A DNA stretch of 64,000 nucleotides, from assembly GCF_002954455.1 (NCBI RefSeq), contig NZ_MSCC01000002.1, positions 89,105 to 153,104 on the forward strand. The letters are read 5' to 3'. Under the pieces are notes generated by a model, which saw nothing but the letters and a program-made list of their open reading frames with translations, was not told the origin of the DNA and did not search any database. Position numbers and translations under genes: made by a program. The DNA is from Photobacterium aquimaris (lineage in GTDB: Bacteria > Pseudomonadota > Gammaproteobacteria > Enterobacterales > Vibrionaceae). Each line of letters opens with the position of its first letter. Position 1 is the first letter of the stretch. Shown here piece by piece: positions 37,186 through 46,140 of this stretch.

Positions 37186-37713
37186 TTATTTTAATTTTTT
37201 TTGTTGTTCTAGTTCATGCTTATCAACATATATTAATTTACAGAATCCCAACAATTTCAATAGTGAAACTGCAATCAAAGAACGATAACTTCTATCACTG
37301 TGCACAACGTAACCAGATTCGCTATACAGAGGCTTACCTTGAATAATTTCAGTCACGGGTAAATAGTCAGTATCAGTTTGAGATTCATCACGTTGACGTA
37401 AATCTAACACTTTCTGATCCACATTTGATAACGATGAAATAGTAGCTAAAGGAGCCGCTTCGATTGCATTCGTCATCACTGATACGTTTTTATACCCCAA
37501 ACCTGTTATGGTTGACACAATCTTTTGACAATATTGCTCATCACAAATCACTTCAATATCAATATTCTTATCTGGTAATAGAAGCTCTAACCAATATTTA
37601 AACCCTACACCATGAAAACCAACAAAAACACTGTTTTCAATATGATGTTCAATAAATTCTTTTTCTGAACGCGTATCAATAATGATATGTTTTCGATCGG
37701 TAAATATATGCAT
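37186..37713 (-). CDS. tandem rhodanese-like protein with altered second active site
   Basis: 175 residues with two rhodanese-like halves. First: IIIDTRSEKEFIEHHIENSVFVGFHG ... EVICDEQYCQ, Cys57 at the active-loop position. Second: KVLDLRQRDE ... GYVVHSDRSYRSLIAVSLLKLLGF, where the catalytic Cys of CxxxxR is Ser139. Rhodaneses carry sulfane sulfur on that Cys, so at most the first half is active, perhaps with Cys62 as partner. Role unknown, possibly sulfide/polysulfide handling or binding. Single gene. Confidence 0.7.
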   Translation of the reverse strand: MHIFTDRKHIIIDTRSEKEFIEHHIENSVFVGFHGVGFKYWLELLLPDKNIDIEVICDEQYCQKIVSTITGLGYKNVSVMTNAIEAAPLATISSLSNVDQKVLDLRQRDESQTDTDYLPVTEIIQGKPLYSESGYVVHSDRSYRSLIAVSLLKLLGFCKLIYVDKHELEQQKKLK

Positions 37714-38133
37714 TATTACATCCCTAATTGTATTAATAATGACTACAAGCTATGGATTTTAACGCTTTGTCTATTTTAATAAAACAATTAATAATCATAG
37801 AGATTTATCTCTTTGACTCAACCTATAAGCCACATTAACTATTGCTATATAAATAACAAACAATCAATCTTTAATATGGATTTCTGATGTATAAAAAGCA
37901 CTATATTACCGTTTAAATTAAACATCTTAATAAATTAAAAATGGAAATAATCTGAATTTATTACGTACTCTATTATAAGTTGTAATAATAAAATATCGCT
38001 TTTATCGTGCTATTACATTAATAAAAAACAATTAATTTATTAATTATCAAAAAATTTTATCATTAATTTAAATCGTAAAATTAAAATATTTTTGTTATAT
38101 TAATAATTTAAAACCATACATATAAAGGGATTC
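37714..38133. other. AT-rich intergenic region
   Basis: 420 bp between divergent genes, very AT-rich near 37920-38110. No gene supported; a purine-rich AAAGGGA precedes the MscS ATG. Confidence 0.3.
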
Positions 38134-38979
38134 ATGGATATAATTACTGAAATATTCACCTATTTATTGATGAATAAACTTCTTTTTACCGTATTAATAA
38201 TAGCAATTATCGCTATTATTCGTCGTCTTATCCTATCTCAAGTTCGTGGTGATGAGTTTTTCGTTACTGAAACACAGCGAAAATGGATGTCCCGAACTAA
38301 AAACGGTTCCTTTATTTTAACACTCGTGGTGCTATTTCTATTATGGCGTTCAGAAATTAACGAATTTGCACTGTCACTCACAGCGATTGCTGTTGCTATT
38401 GTTGTTGCTTCAAAAGAAATCATTCTTTGTTTTACTGGTTCAATACAACGTGCCAGCTCACGATCTTTTCGTATTGGCGACTGGATCGAGGTGGGAAAAA
38501 TATGCGGCGAAGTGATTGAACATAATATGATGGCAACTGTGATTCAAGAGATAGATCTCCATCATGGGCAATACCATTACACTGGAAAAACAGCGACATT
38601 ACCTAATAGTATGTTTTTTACGTACCCTGTGAAAAATCTCAATTTTATGAAACGCTATGTTTACCATAACTTTTCTATCGTCGTCAGAGACTTTGTTAAC
38701 CTCTATCCTCTATTACCGACAATTATTGCTAAAATTGATCATCACAGTGAAGATTTTATTGACGTCGCTCGCCGTTATAATAGTGTGATTGAAAAACATG
38801 CAGGCGTCGATCTTCCAGGTTCTGAACCTCATATCCATATTAGTAGCTCAACAACTGGCGAACAAATCGTTCATTTTATGATTTTCTGTCCAACAGAGCG
38901 TGCAACCCACCTTGAACAAGATATTCGCCGTGATTTCATGGAAGAATATGAACGTACTTTTCCAGCAGCAGCCGTATAA
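38134..38979 (+). CDS. MscS-family small-conductance mechanosensitive channel
   Basis: 281 residues, about the size of MscS. Three N-terminal membrane helices (KLLFTVLIIAIIAIIRRLIL, GSFILTLVVLFLLW, FALSLTAIAVAIVVASKEIILCFTGSI), then the cytoplasmic beta domain with RIGDWIEVGKICGEVIEHNMMATVIQEID and LPNSMFFTYPVKNLNF, the conserved LPNS/xNxx strand of MscS. The pore helix lacks the Gly/Ala zipper of E. coli MscS, suggesting a different conductance. Releases solutes on osmotic down-shock. Confidence 0.88.
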   Translation: MDIITEIFTYLLMNKLLFTVLIIAIIAIIRRLILSQVRGDEFFVTETQRKWMSRTKNGSFILTLVVLFLLWRSEINEFALSLTAIAVAIVVASKEIILCFTGSIQRASSRSFRIGDWIEVGKICGEVIEHNMMATVIQEIDLHHGQYHYTGKTATLPNSMFFTYPVKNLNFMKRYVYHNFSIVVRDFVNLYPLLPTIIAKIDHHSEDFIDVARRYNSVIEKHAGVDLPGSEPHIHISSSTTGEQIVHFMIFCPTERATHLEQDIRRDFMEEYERTFPAAAV

Positions 38980-38982
38980 TTG

Positions 38983-39013
38983 TTAATGGTAATTCGACGC
39001 GAATTACCATTAA
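38983..39013. terminator. hairpin between convergent mscS-like and parA-like genes
   Basis: Perfect 14-bp stem TTAATGGTAATTCG / CGAATTACCATTAA with an ACG loop. T-tract is weak, so termination in both directions is plausible but not certain. Confidence 0.65.
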
Positions 39014-39025
39014 TTTACTCTTCAA

Positions 39026-39817
39026 CTATACATTGGTATTGATTGTTACAGCAGCTTCAAGACCATCATATAACGCAATAAATTGTTCAGTTAACTTATG
39101 CTTAGGATCAAAATGTAGCATTGGACGCTGTTGGTAATGTGACTCTTTCATTTTGATAGATTGCGGTAAATAAGGTGTCAAAATAGGAAAACCAAGGGTT
39201 TTAATCTCTTCAATAATCTGTCGAGGAAACTTTGCTTGTGCATTAAACATATTAACCACAATGCCTTCTAATTCTAAATTACGATTATGATCATCACGTA
39301 ACTCGGCTAAATTATCCATTACTTTGATTAACGCTTGCTGAGAAAAATTATCACAATCAAAAGGAATTAGAAGCTTATGCGCTGCGATTAAACCCGACTT
39401 GGTATAAAAATTTAAATTAGGTGGCGTATCAATATAAATCCGATCAAAATCATTCTCTAACGCATCGAGTACATCACGAAGTTTATATATTTTATAACGC
39501 CGTTCTAGTTCAATTTCTAATTTATCAAGCTTTGGACTAGAAGGTATAATAAACAAATTATCGTAAGCTGTTGGTTGAGGATAATAGCTAATAGGAGTCG
39601 ATACCGCAAACCATGATGCGGTTTGATTTAAAACTTCAGCCATAGTTTTATCATTAGGCTGATTAATATCAACCCCTAAATAAGCACTACTATTGCCTTG
39701 AACATCAAGATCAATCACTAATGTCTTATAGCCTTTAGCTGCACTGATTGCGGCTAAATTAACAGTAATACTTGATTTACCTACTCCACCCTTTTGATTA
39801 AAAATAATCCTGCGCAT
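39026..39817 (-). CDS. ParA-family ATPase (orphan)
   Basis: 263 residues from ATG at 39817 (AGGG nine bases upstream). Deviant Walker A FNQKGGVGKSSITVNLA, switch I/II DLDVQGNSSAYLG and IDTPPNLNFYT are present. ParA ATPases move cargo such as DNA, chemoreceptors or enzymes over the nucleoid. No parB lies next to it, so it is not the chromosome-partition ParAB pair; its cargo is unknown. Monocistronic. Confidence 0.88.
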   Translation of the reverse strand: MRRIIFNQKGGVGKSSITVNLAAISAAKGYKTLVIDLDVQGNSSAYLGVDINQPNDKTMAEVLNQTASWFAVSTPISYYPQPTAYDNLFIIPSSPKLDKLEIELERRYKIYKLRDVLDALENDFDRIYIDTPPNLNFYTKSGLIAAHKLLIPFDCDNFSQQALIKVMDNLAELRDDHNRNLELEGIVVNMFNAQAKFPRQIIEEIKTLGFPILTPYLPQSIKMKESHYQQRPMLHFDPKHKLTEQFIALYDGLEAAVTINTNV

Positions 39818-39932
39818 TAATTTCATCCCTGATCATCGATAACTATTAACAACTATACACACTCATGCATATAGTTGTTAGCTAAAAATATCATTTGAAT
39901 CAATATTGTATATACAGTTGGCGTATTATTTA

Positions 39933-40316
39933 TTAAACCTGATACAACTCTAATGGCAATCCATCTGGATCACTAAAAAAAGTAAACGCTTTATCGGTTA
40001 AATCATCAATACGAATCGGTTCAACCTCCACCCCATTCTGTTGCAGATAATCGACAGTCAACGCCAGATCATCAACAGCAAAAGCTAAATGACGTAAACC
40101 TTGAGCTTCAGGATAACTTAGGCGTTGGGGCGCACCATTAAATGAAAATAATTCTATTTGACTATTATCAGGCAATTTTAGATCTAATTTATATGAATCA
40201 CGATCTTCACGATAGGTTTCACAAATAATTTCTAGTTGTAATAACTGCGAATAAAACGCTTTTGAACGTGAGTAATCACTACAAATAATCGCGACATGGT
40301 GAATGGCTTTTAACAT
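39933..40316 (-). CDS. VOC-family glyoxalase-like metalloprotein (YaeR/GloA2 type)
   Basis: 127 residues, a single-domain vicinal-oxygen-chelate protein. Metal-ligand positions: His6/His7 in AIHHVAIICSDY, Glu in QIELFSF, His in LRHLAFAVDDL and Glu in LPLELYQ, as in YaeR-like proteins related to glyoxalase I. Substrate uncertain. It starts one base after the LRR-lipoprotein stop; the three genes from 41087 down form one operon. Confidence 0.85.
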   Translation of the reverse strand: MLKAIHHVAIICSDYSRSKAFYSQLLQLEIICETYREDRDSYKLDLKLPDNSQIELFSFNGAPQRLSYPEAQGLRHLAFAVDDLALTVDYLQQNGVEVEPIRIDDLTDKAFTFFSDPDGLPLELYQV

Positions 40317-40317
40317 A

Positions 40318-40857
40318 TTACTCTACCGTTATTGTGGGACCGTTTGGTACGTTGATCATCTTAAAAGGTGTCATCAAATGAGGATTATGACTAATATCTA
40401 CATGTTTAATTAATGTATCACCGTAATTTAAGTAGGTCAGTAAGGGATTATGGCTAACATCTAATGTTTTTAAGCGGTTAAAACTGACATTAACAATCTT
40501 CAATTGTCGATTATGGCTAATATTTAAATGAGCCAATTTATTGTGTTCAACACTTAACACCTGCAATTTTGGATTATGACTAATATCAACAAAGGTTAAT
40601 TGATTTGATGACAAATCTAATGTTGTTAAATGAGTTAAATAGCGCACTTCTCGTGCATCTCGAATATTAAAATGACTACATTTTAATGTTGTGATTTGAT
40701 CGATGTTTTTTTTACCTTGTGCAAATACACAACGTTTAAAATTGGGATCAATAAATGTTAGCGATGTAAGCGTTGGTCGCACTTGTTGCGCACACCCTGT
40801 CAGTAGCGATCCAATGATAATGGCAACCATGCCTAACCATATATGGCGATTATTCAC
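40318..40857 (-). CDS. leucine-rich-repeat lipoprotein
   Basis: 179 residues. Lipoprotein signal with LLTGC (Cys about 22). From about residue 70 there are five tandem units of 20-21 residues: LTTLDLSSNQLTFVDISHNPK, LQVLSVEHNKLAHLNISHNRQ and so on, with the unusual regularity DISHN at each turn. Such repeats build a curved binding surface, here at the outer or inner membrane. Partner unknown. Middle gene of a three-gene operon, 14 bp after DUF3820. Confidence 0.75.
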   Translation of the reverse strand: MNNRHIWLGMVAIIIGSLLTGCAQQVRPTLTSLTFIDPNFKRCVFAQGKKNIDQITTLKCSHFNIRDAREVRYLTHLTTLDLSSNQLTFVDISHNPKLQVLSVEHNKLAHLNISHNRQLKIVNVSFNRLKTLDVSHNPLLTYLNYGDTLIKHVDISHNPHLMTPFKMINVPNGPTITVE

Positions 40858-40871
40858 TCTTCATTCCTTTA

Positions 40872-41087
40872 TTAATCTTGTCGTAGTGGACGAATAACGG
40901 ATTCTAACCCTTCGATTTTAAACTCTAATGCTAGTGCCATTAATATCCCTAACTGCCCTTCTGGAAAGCCTTTCTTTTGAAACCATAATAAATATTCATC
41001 TGGTAAATCAATGAGTACTCGACCTGCATATTTACCAAATGGCATTTTCATATTTGCTAATTGAATGAGATGTTGTTTTTGGAACAT
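40872..41087 (-). CDS. DUF3820 family small protein
   Basis: 71 residues: MKMPFGKYAGRVLIDLPDEYLLWFQKKGFPEGQLGILM is the DUF3820 signature (PF12843), also found as a domain next to exonucleases. Function unknown. First gene of the operon with the LRR lipoprotein and YaeR-like genes. Confidence 0.88.
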   Translation of the reverse strand: MFQKQHLIQLANMKMPFGKYAGRVLIDLPDEYLLWFQKKGFPEGQLGILMALALEFKIEGLESVIRPLRQD

Positions 41088-41414
41088 AGTTGTACACCAA
41101 CGAGATTGAGCACTTAGTTATGGCTGTCGTTACAAACAATGACAAACCTTGGACTGATACGCATATAGCATAATTGATAACGTAAAAAATAGCATGTATC
41201 CGTAAAAATGTACTCGATTAATAGCCTATAATTTAACAACTGAACGTTTACATTTTTCGCGATCTTTGTCACACTTAGCGTCCGTTTTTTCACTGGCACC
41301 AAACGGATATGATTGGTAATCAATTAACTCTTTTTGTAACTCTATCTACTGATTACCAACACTTAAATCTCAGCACATTAAAGTAAAATCACATATAAGA
41401 TTAAGAGAATATCC
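41088..41414. other. intergenic region between divergent genes
   Basis: 327 bp. Holds promoters for the DUF3820 operon and the META lipoprotein gene; AAGAGAATATCC precedes the latter's ATG. No other gene seen. Confidence 0.3.
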
Positions 41415-41831
41415 ATGAGAAAAACGCTACTAACTACACTATTTATTGCAACCATATTAACGGGTTGTGCAAGCTCACCTAAAAATGCAGCGGATCTTGT
41501 TAATACATGGACAGTGAGTTCAATCGATGGTTATACCCAACCTGTCGATGCTTTGGCGACTAAACCAAAACTACAGATTAATAAAAATTTTAATGTTAGC
41601 TACACTGGCTGTAATACGTTAACAGGTAAAATACGTCTCACAACTCAAGATCTCACTACTAAAAATTTAGTATCAACTCAAAAGATGTGTATTCAAAATG
41701 AACAAGCGACTGTTGATGGCTTTGTAAAGCAAATGCTGACAGGACCATCTAAATTTTTAGTCAACAATAATACCTTGATCTTAAGTTCAGATAACCACAC
41801 TGTTACTTTTAAGCGCATCGCCAACAAATAA
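41415..41831 (+). CDS. META-domain lipoprotein (HslJ-like)
   Basis: 138 residues. Lipobox LTGC (Cys19). META-domain features: TWTVSSIDGYTQPV, LQINKNFNVSYTGCNTLTG (FxGxxGCNxxxG-type), STQKMCIQNEQATVDGFVKQML and ILSSDNHTVTFKRI. HslJ of E. coli is linked to novobiocin tolerance; the precise role is unknown. Terminator follows. Confidence 0.8.
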   Translation: MRKTLLTTLFIATILTGCASSPKNAADLVNTWTVSSIDGYTQPVDALATKPKLQINKNFNVSYTGCNTLTGKIRLTTQDLTTKNLVSTQKMCIQNEQATVDGFVKQMLTGPSKFLVNNNTLILSSDNHTVTFKRIANK

Positions 41832-41845
41832 CACCCTACTCTCGT

Positions 41846-41879
41846 CCACAATAATGCTATGATTATTGTGGCTTTTTTT
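41846..41879 (+). terminator. terminator of the META lipoprotein gene
   Basis: Perfect 10-bp stem CCACAATAAT / ATTATTGTGG, then CTTTTTTT. Its T-run touches the end of the convergent NUDIX gene. Confidence 0.9.
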
Positions 41880-42429
41880 ATGGTTGCATTGTAGGTGTTA
41901 CTAATAATTCAGCCACAATACGCTTCAATAAAAAGGTTTCTCTCTCAATCGACATCCCTTTTTTATCAGAATCTTGCATGGTCTTTTCATTATGGGCTAT
42001 TGCAGCATAAATATTGATCCACACTGGCTTCATACCATTTTTCTGCTCATAATCTTCTAACCGTGTTTGCCCTAATTGCGGATCAATTTTGCATACATAA
42101 CAAAACGATTCCATGTGGACGATATCATGTTCAGGTTTATACCAAGGTCGAAATTCTTCATATAAACCAAATGGTTCAATATCACGAATATTAGTCGCTC
42201 CCGTTTCTTCTTCTAACTCTCGTATTAATCCTTGCAGCTGATCTTCACCAGCATCAATACCACCACCAGGTAAGGTATAGTCATCATAACGGGCAGTATA
42301 CAACATCAAAATATTGTCACCATTGAGTACAATTGCACGTGTTGCTTGGCGGTGATATATCGTTAATGTCGGTGAGTGAAGATCGGTATTGATTAAATCA
42401 GCATGAACTGACGATGTTAAAAAACGCAT
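41878..42429 (-). CDS. NUDIX hydrolase
   Basis: 183 residues. Complete Nudix box GGGIDAGEDQLQGLIRELEEETGA (positions about 56-79) with the G-x5-E-x7-REUxEExGU pattern, here GGGID...RELEEETG. These enzymes hydrolyse nucleoside diphosphates linked to X. The extra N-terminal beta region (TIYHRQATRAIVLNGDNILM) fits the fold. Substrate unknown. Confidence 0.88.
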   Translation of the reverse strand: MRFLTSSVHADLINTDLHSPTLTIYHRQATRAIVLNGDNILMLYTARYDDYTLPGGGIDAGEDQLQGLIRELEEETGATNIRDIEPFGLYEEFRPWYKPEHDIVHMESFCYVCKIDPQLGQTRLEDYEQKNGMKPVWINIYAAIAHNEKTMQDSDKKGMSIERETFLLKRIVAELLVTPTMQP

Positions 42430-42502
42430 TACTGTTTACTCATTTAAATTTTATACGAATATTCTACCCAATTAGCGGTTATAAAACGAATCTAATCGGC
42501 AT

Positions 42503-42527
42503 AAAAAAGCTCCATTAAAGGAGGCTT
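42503..42527 (-). terminator. terminator of mrcB
   Basis: AAGCTCC pairs with GGAGGCTT (one bulge), followed on the minus strand by TTTTTT. Confidence 0.7.
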
Positions 42528-42546
42528 AAAGATAGTAAGTACTTAG

Positions 42547-44865
42547 TTACCAGTTAAACAATTTATTGAAGAATCCTTCAACTTTATGCTTCACTTTTTC
42601 TGCCTGACAATTCTGTCTAAGATCACCATGCGGATCCCAAATAGGCATTCTTGTGCTACCAGTACAGCTTGGAATGTATTCACCATCAGCGGCTATATTA
42701 TAATTCTCTGCTTCAATATTTGCTGGCTGACGTAACAATAATGGCTCAGGTTTACGATGCTGAATATAATCAGTATAAAGACGTAACGCGCCACTTGCGC
42801 CTGTTAGGTGAGTACTCTTATTATCATCACGCCCCATCCAAACAGTGACCACTTCACGGCCATCGATACCTACATACCAACTATCGCGACCATTATTGGT
42901 GGTACCCGTTTTACCTGCTAAATGGGTATTCGGGAACAATTTATTCAGTGAATGAGCAGTACCAAATTTAACCGTATCTTGCAGTGCAAACATTGTTAGC
43001 CATGCTGCCTGTGGTGGCACAACTTCAGCTGCTTTTGGCCAGTTTTGATATAGCACCTTGCCGTTTTCATCAACCACCGCATTTAAAGCTGTTAATGGCG
43101 CTAAATAACCTTCATTACCAATTCCTTGGTACATTTGAGCAACATCTAGCGGTGACAATGTGATTGAACCTAGGAATAATGACGGCACTTGAGGAATATC
43201 ATCACGTGGAATCCCTAATTTCGTCAGTGTATCTGTTACTTTATCAACACCGACCGCCATACCTAAATTAACCGTTGGCACATTATACGATTTAGCCAAT
43301 GCGACAAATAATGGCACCTCACCACGGTATTTACGATCGTAATTACGTGGACTCCATGTAGCACCATCATGCATCTTAATTGATAACGGCTGATCTTTTA
43401 ATGAACTCGTCAAACTAAATCGAGCTGGATTTTCTAATGCAGAAAGGTATAACGCTGGCTTAATAACTGAACCAACTTGGCGCTGAGCATTAATTGCACG
43501 GTTATAACCCGCAAATCCTGGTTTATCACCGCCAATCATGGCGCGGATTTCACCGGTAGTGCGATCAACAATCACCACTGCCGTTTGTAAATCTTTACCA
43601 GCACGTTTTTGTACCTCAGGCATCACTTTAGCCACTGCAGCTTCGGCCAATTTTTGTGATTGAGGATCAAGTGAGGTAAATATGCGTAAACCTTTACCAG
43701 CTTCAAACGCAGCGCCTGCTTTTTGCTCTAGCTCTGCTTTAATTTGATCAAAATAGGCAGGTTGGCGTTTCGCCAATTGACCTTTTTTCTGAATATCTAA
43801 TGGCAGTTTAATCGCTGCTTGATAAGCATTATCACTAATCTCACCGTCTTTATTCATTAACTCTAATACGATATTTCGACGATCTTTAGCACGCTCTGGA
43901 TGACGCCAAGGATTATAATATGTTGGCCCTTTTACCATACCAATTAACAATGCTAATTGATCAACTCGTAACTCTGATAATGGACGATCAAAATAATAAC
44001 GTGACGCTAAAGCAAAACCGTGTATGCCATGGCCACCAAACTGAGCCAGATAGACTTGGTTCATATAAGCATCAAGCACTTCTTGCTTGCCATAACGGGT
44101 ATCAATGATAATCGCCATGTAAGCTTCTTTAAATTTACGCCAAAATGTACGCTGACTACTTAAAAACATGTTTTTCGCTAACTGTTGCGTTAGCGTACTA
44201 CCGCCTTGAACGGTATGGCCGGCTTTAATATTGGCAATAAATGCTCGCGCAATACCCACTAAAGAAATACCATCGTGCTCATAAAAATGACGATCTTCAG
44301 TATCAATTAAACCCGCCACTAATAGCTTCGGCATTTTATCTTCAGGTAAATAAATACGTTGCTCATCTGAATGTGCTTCAAGCATACCTAGCATCTTTGG
44401 ATCAATATGCAAAAAGCCAAGTTCTTTATTAGAATCTAAATCCATGATGCGGGTTATACTGTCATTATTAAATGACACTGAAACATGACGCGCGCCTTCA
44501 GGCCCTTCCTTAAAGTTAAATGGTCGACGTACAAAATCAACTTTCCAACCATTCGCCGCATACTCGCCGCTCTGATCTGGCTTTGCTACTTTTTGATAAC
44601 CTAAAACTTTAAGTTCATTCACCAACGAATTGTAGGTTATTGGCGCACCAGGTTGTAATGCCATCTCACGCGCATAAACAACTGAAGGTAACTGCCATAA
44701 CTGGCCAGCAAACTTAGCACTAATTTGTTGGTTTAAGTCGTAGCCTAAATAAGCCATACCCGCAGTACCAATTAATGTCGCACCAATTAAGGCACGTACA
44801 ATAACACTACGTTTTTTCTTTATTTGAGGTGCTTGAGGGGGTGATTGTTGATTATTTGACGTCAT
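42547..44865 (-). CDS. mrcB: penicillin-binding protein 1B (bifunctional glycosyltransferase/transpeptidase)
   Basis: 772 residues from ATG at 44865. Short cytoplasmic tail, one membrane helix, UB2H domain (about 70-160: SLVNELKVLGYQ), GT51 (TEDRHFYEHDGISLVGIARAF, QGGSTLTQQLAKN), then transpeptidase motifs SVIK (GSVIKPAL), SYN (KSYNVPT) and KTG (AGKTGTTN). It polymerises and cross-links peptidoglycan and depends on LpoB in enterics. The basic N-terminal tail is shorter than in E. coli. Frame is open to a TTG four codons earlier. Confidence 0.95.
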   Translation of the reverse strand: MTSNNQQSPPQAPQIKKKRSVIVRALIGATLIGTAGMAYLGYDLNQQISAKFAGQLWQLPSVVYAREMALQPGAPITYNSLVNELKVLGYQKVAKPDQSGEYAANGWKVDFVRRPFNFKEGPEGARHVSVSFNNDSITRIMDLDSNKELGFLHIDPKMLGMLEAHSDEQRIYLPEDKMPKLLVAGLIDTEDRHFYEHDGISLVGIARAFIANIKAGHTVQGGSTLTQQLAKNMFLSSQRTFWRKFKEAYMAIIIDTRYGKQEVLDAYMNQVYLAQFGGHGIHGFALASRYYFDRPLSELRVDQLALLIGMVKGPTYYNPWRHPERAKDRRNIVLELMNKDGEISDNAYQAAIKLPLDIQKKGQLAKRQPAYFDQIKAELEQKAGAAFEAGKGLRIFTSLDPQSQKLAEAAVAKVMPEVQKRAGKDLQTAVVIVDRTTGEIRAMIGGDKPGFAGYNRAINAQRQVGSVIKPALYLSALENPARFSLTSSLKDQPLSIKMHDGATWSPRNYDRKYRGEVPLFVALAKSYNVPTVNLGMAVGVDKVTDTLTKLGIPRDDIPQVPSLFLGSITLSPLDVAQMYQGIGNEGYLAPLTALNAVVDENGKVLYQNWPKAAEVVPPQAAWLTMFALQDTVKFGTAHSLNKLFPNTHLAGKTGTTNNGRDSWYVGIDGREVVTVWMGRDDNKSTHLTGASGALRLYTDYIQHRKPEPLLLRQPANIEAENYNIAADGEYIPSCTGSTRMPIWDPHGDLRQNCQAEKVKHKVEGFFNKLFNW

Positions 44866-45160
44866 AAGCCTGTTCAATGTAATAAGTTCGTCATTACCAC
44901 GTTATATATCTCTGTGGTAGCCAACGTATATTGGTAAAGCATTCGCTCAATGATACCAGTGTCTGCACACTGATTTTAAAATAATATTACTATAACTTAA
45001 TATATATTTTTGGTTGTCATCACGTTGTCAGATATTTTAAGGTTAATCTATCAGCTTGGGTTTTATTAGCCTTTTTGATATAAATACTCCAAAATACGCT
45101 TCTTTATTTATTTGGCGATGATCAATCCAGATCAACGTCGTGGTATCTGCGAGAAATTAT

Positions 45161-45610
45161 ATGCAACGTGATTACACTTTAAACTGCCTTTTAACCATGC
45201 CGCGACATGAATTAGAAGAATTTAGCCTTCGCGTAATAGGTCGTATGGTACCAGAAGATGTGATGCAGGAAATATTTACCTTTGATCAAGAAGAAATTGA
45301 CAGCGAAGAACGTCTAAAATCAACCCAATTTGATGCGATGCTACGAATGACGGCGATTGCATTAGGGGAAGTGAATATTGCGTTTTCTGATTCTGATAAT
45401 GCTCAACAAAACAGTGAGCGCATGATCCGCTTATTGTTATGGCATTTTTATGCTATTTCTTTTCAGCTTGAAGAAGCGGTCACTCTAGAGCAGCATTGTG
45501 CCGAAGTTGAAAAAATTCTTACTAACGCACCAGATAATGCGTTTGGCTGGATCAGTGTATTAACTGAATTATTACACCGTTATGCCACGTTAAGTGAACA
45601 AAAAAATTAA
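45161..45610 (+). CDS. hypothetical cytoplasmic protein
   Basis: 149 residues from ATG at 45161 (GAGA seven bases upstream; the frame runs back to a GTG at 45140). Acidic and helical; opens QRDYTLNCLLTMPRHELEEF and ends ELLHRYATLSEQKN. No known motif. Followed by a very strong terminator. Family not recognised. Confidence 0.6.
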   Translation: MQRDYTLNCLLTMPRHELEEFSLRVIGRMVPEDVMQEIFTFDQEEIDSEERLKSTQFDAMLRMTAIALGEVNIAFSDSDNAQQNSERMIRLLLWHFYAISFQLEEAVTLEQHCAEVEKILTNAPDNAFGWISVLTELLHRYATLSEQKN

Positions 45611-45671
45611 TCGTAACTATCCTATCATTATAGTTTGTAACCACAGCTTATACACTGTAATAATTAGATAA

Positions 45672-45705
45672 CAAAAAGGCGTACCCATCTAGGTACGCCT
45701 TTTTT
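45672..45705. terminator. strong bidirectional terminator
   Basis: AAAAAGGCGTACC pairs with GGTACGCCTTTTT around an ATCTA-type loop, with A and T runs on both sides; it serves the hypothetical gene and the convergent 54-aa gene. Confidence 0.92.
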
Positions 45706-45749
45706 TAAATGCTTAATTGCCGATCTTTATCGTGAAATGCACATCACTA

Positions 45750-45914
45750 TTAATAATCGAAATCGCTGTACTCCGGACTATCGAAACGCGAACGTGTCAC
45801 ACGACGTTTCTTCTTACCACGAGATTGCAGATCTAAATCCTGAAAATCATCTCCAAACTCAGAATTGAATTTTGATTTGCTGCCTTTGTGAAATTTTTGG
45901 TTTAACTTAGCCAT
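45750..45914 (-). CDS. 54-aa basic small protein
   Basis: Minus-strand ATG at 45914 with AGGAAACGCAA in front. Product: MAKLNQKFHKGSKSKFNSEF at the start, a central basic block RGKKKRRVTRSRF, and an acidic-aromatic tail SPEYSDFDY. The basic block suggests nucleic-acid or ribosome binding. Good ribosome site and a strong shared terminator support a real gene. Family not recognised. Confidence 0.6.
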   Translation of the reverse strand: MAKLNQKFHKGSKSKFNSEFGDDFQDLDLQSRGKKKRRVTRSRFDSPEYSDFDY

Positions 45915-46140
45915 TTGCGTTTCCTGAACTACATCCAGAGTAGATAATTATTAAAATAGAACACTGGCAATTGTAATGTTCTATTGTGACAAAACAGTAC
46001 TAAGTTAATGTAAAAAACATGACAGACAATCCGGTCCATAGTTCATTGTTTCTTACCCTAGTAGCATTTTTTCTTAGACTAATTCAGGAATTCACTTCCG
46101 TACAACAAGTAATTTTGCTGGTAACAACAAATTGTTTCAA

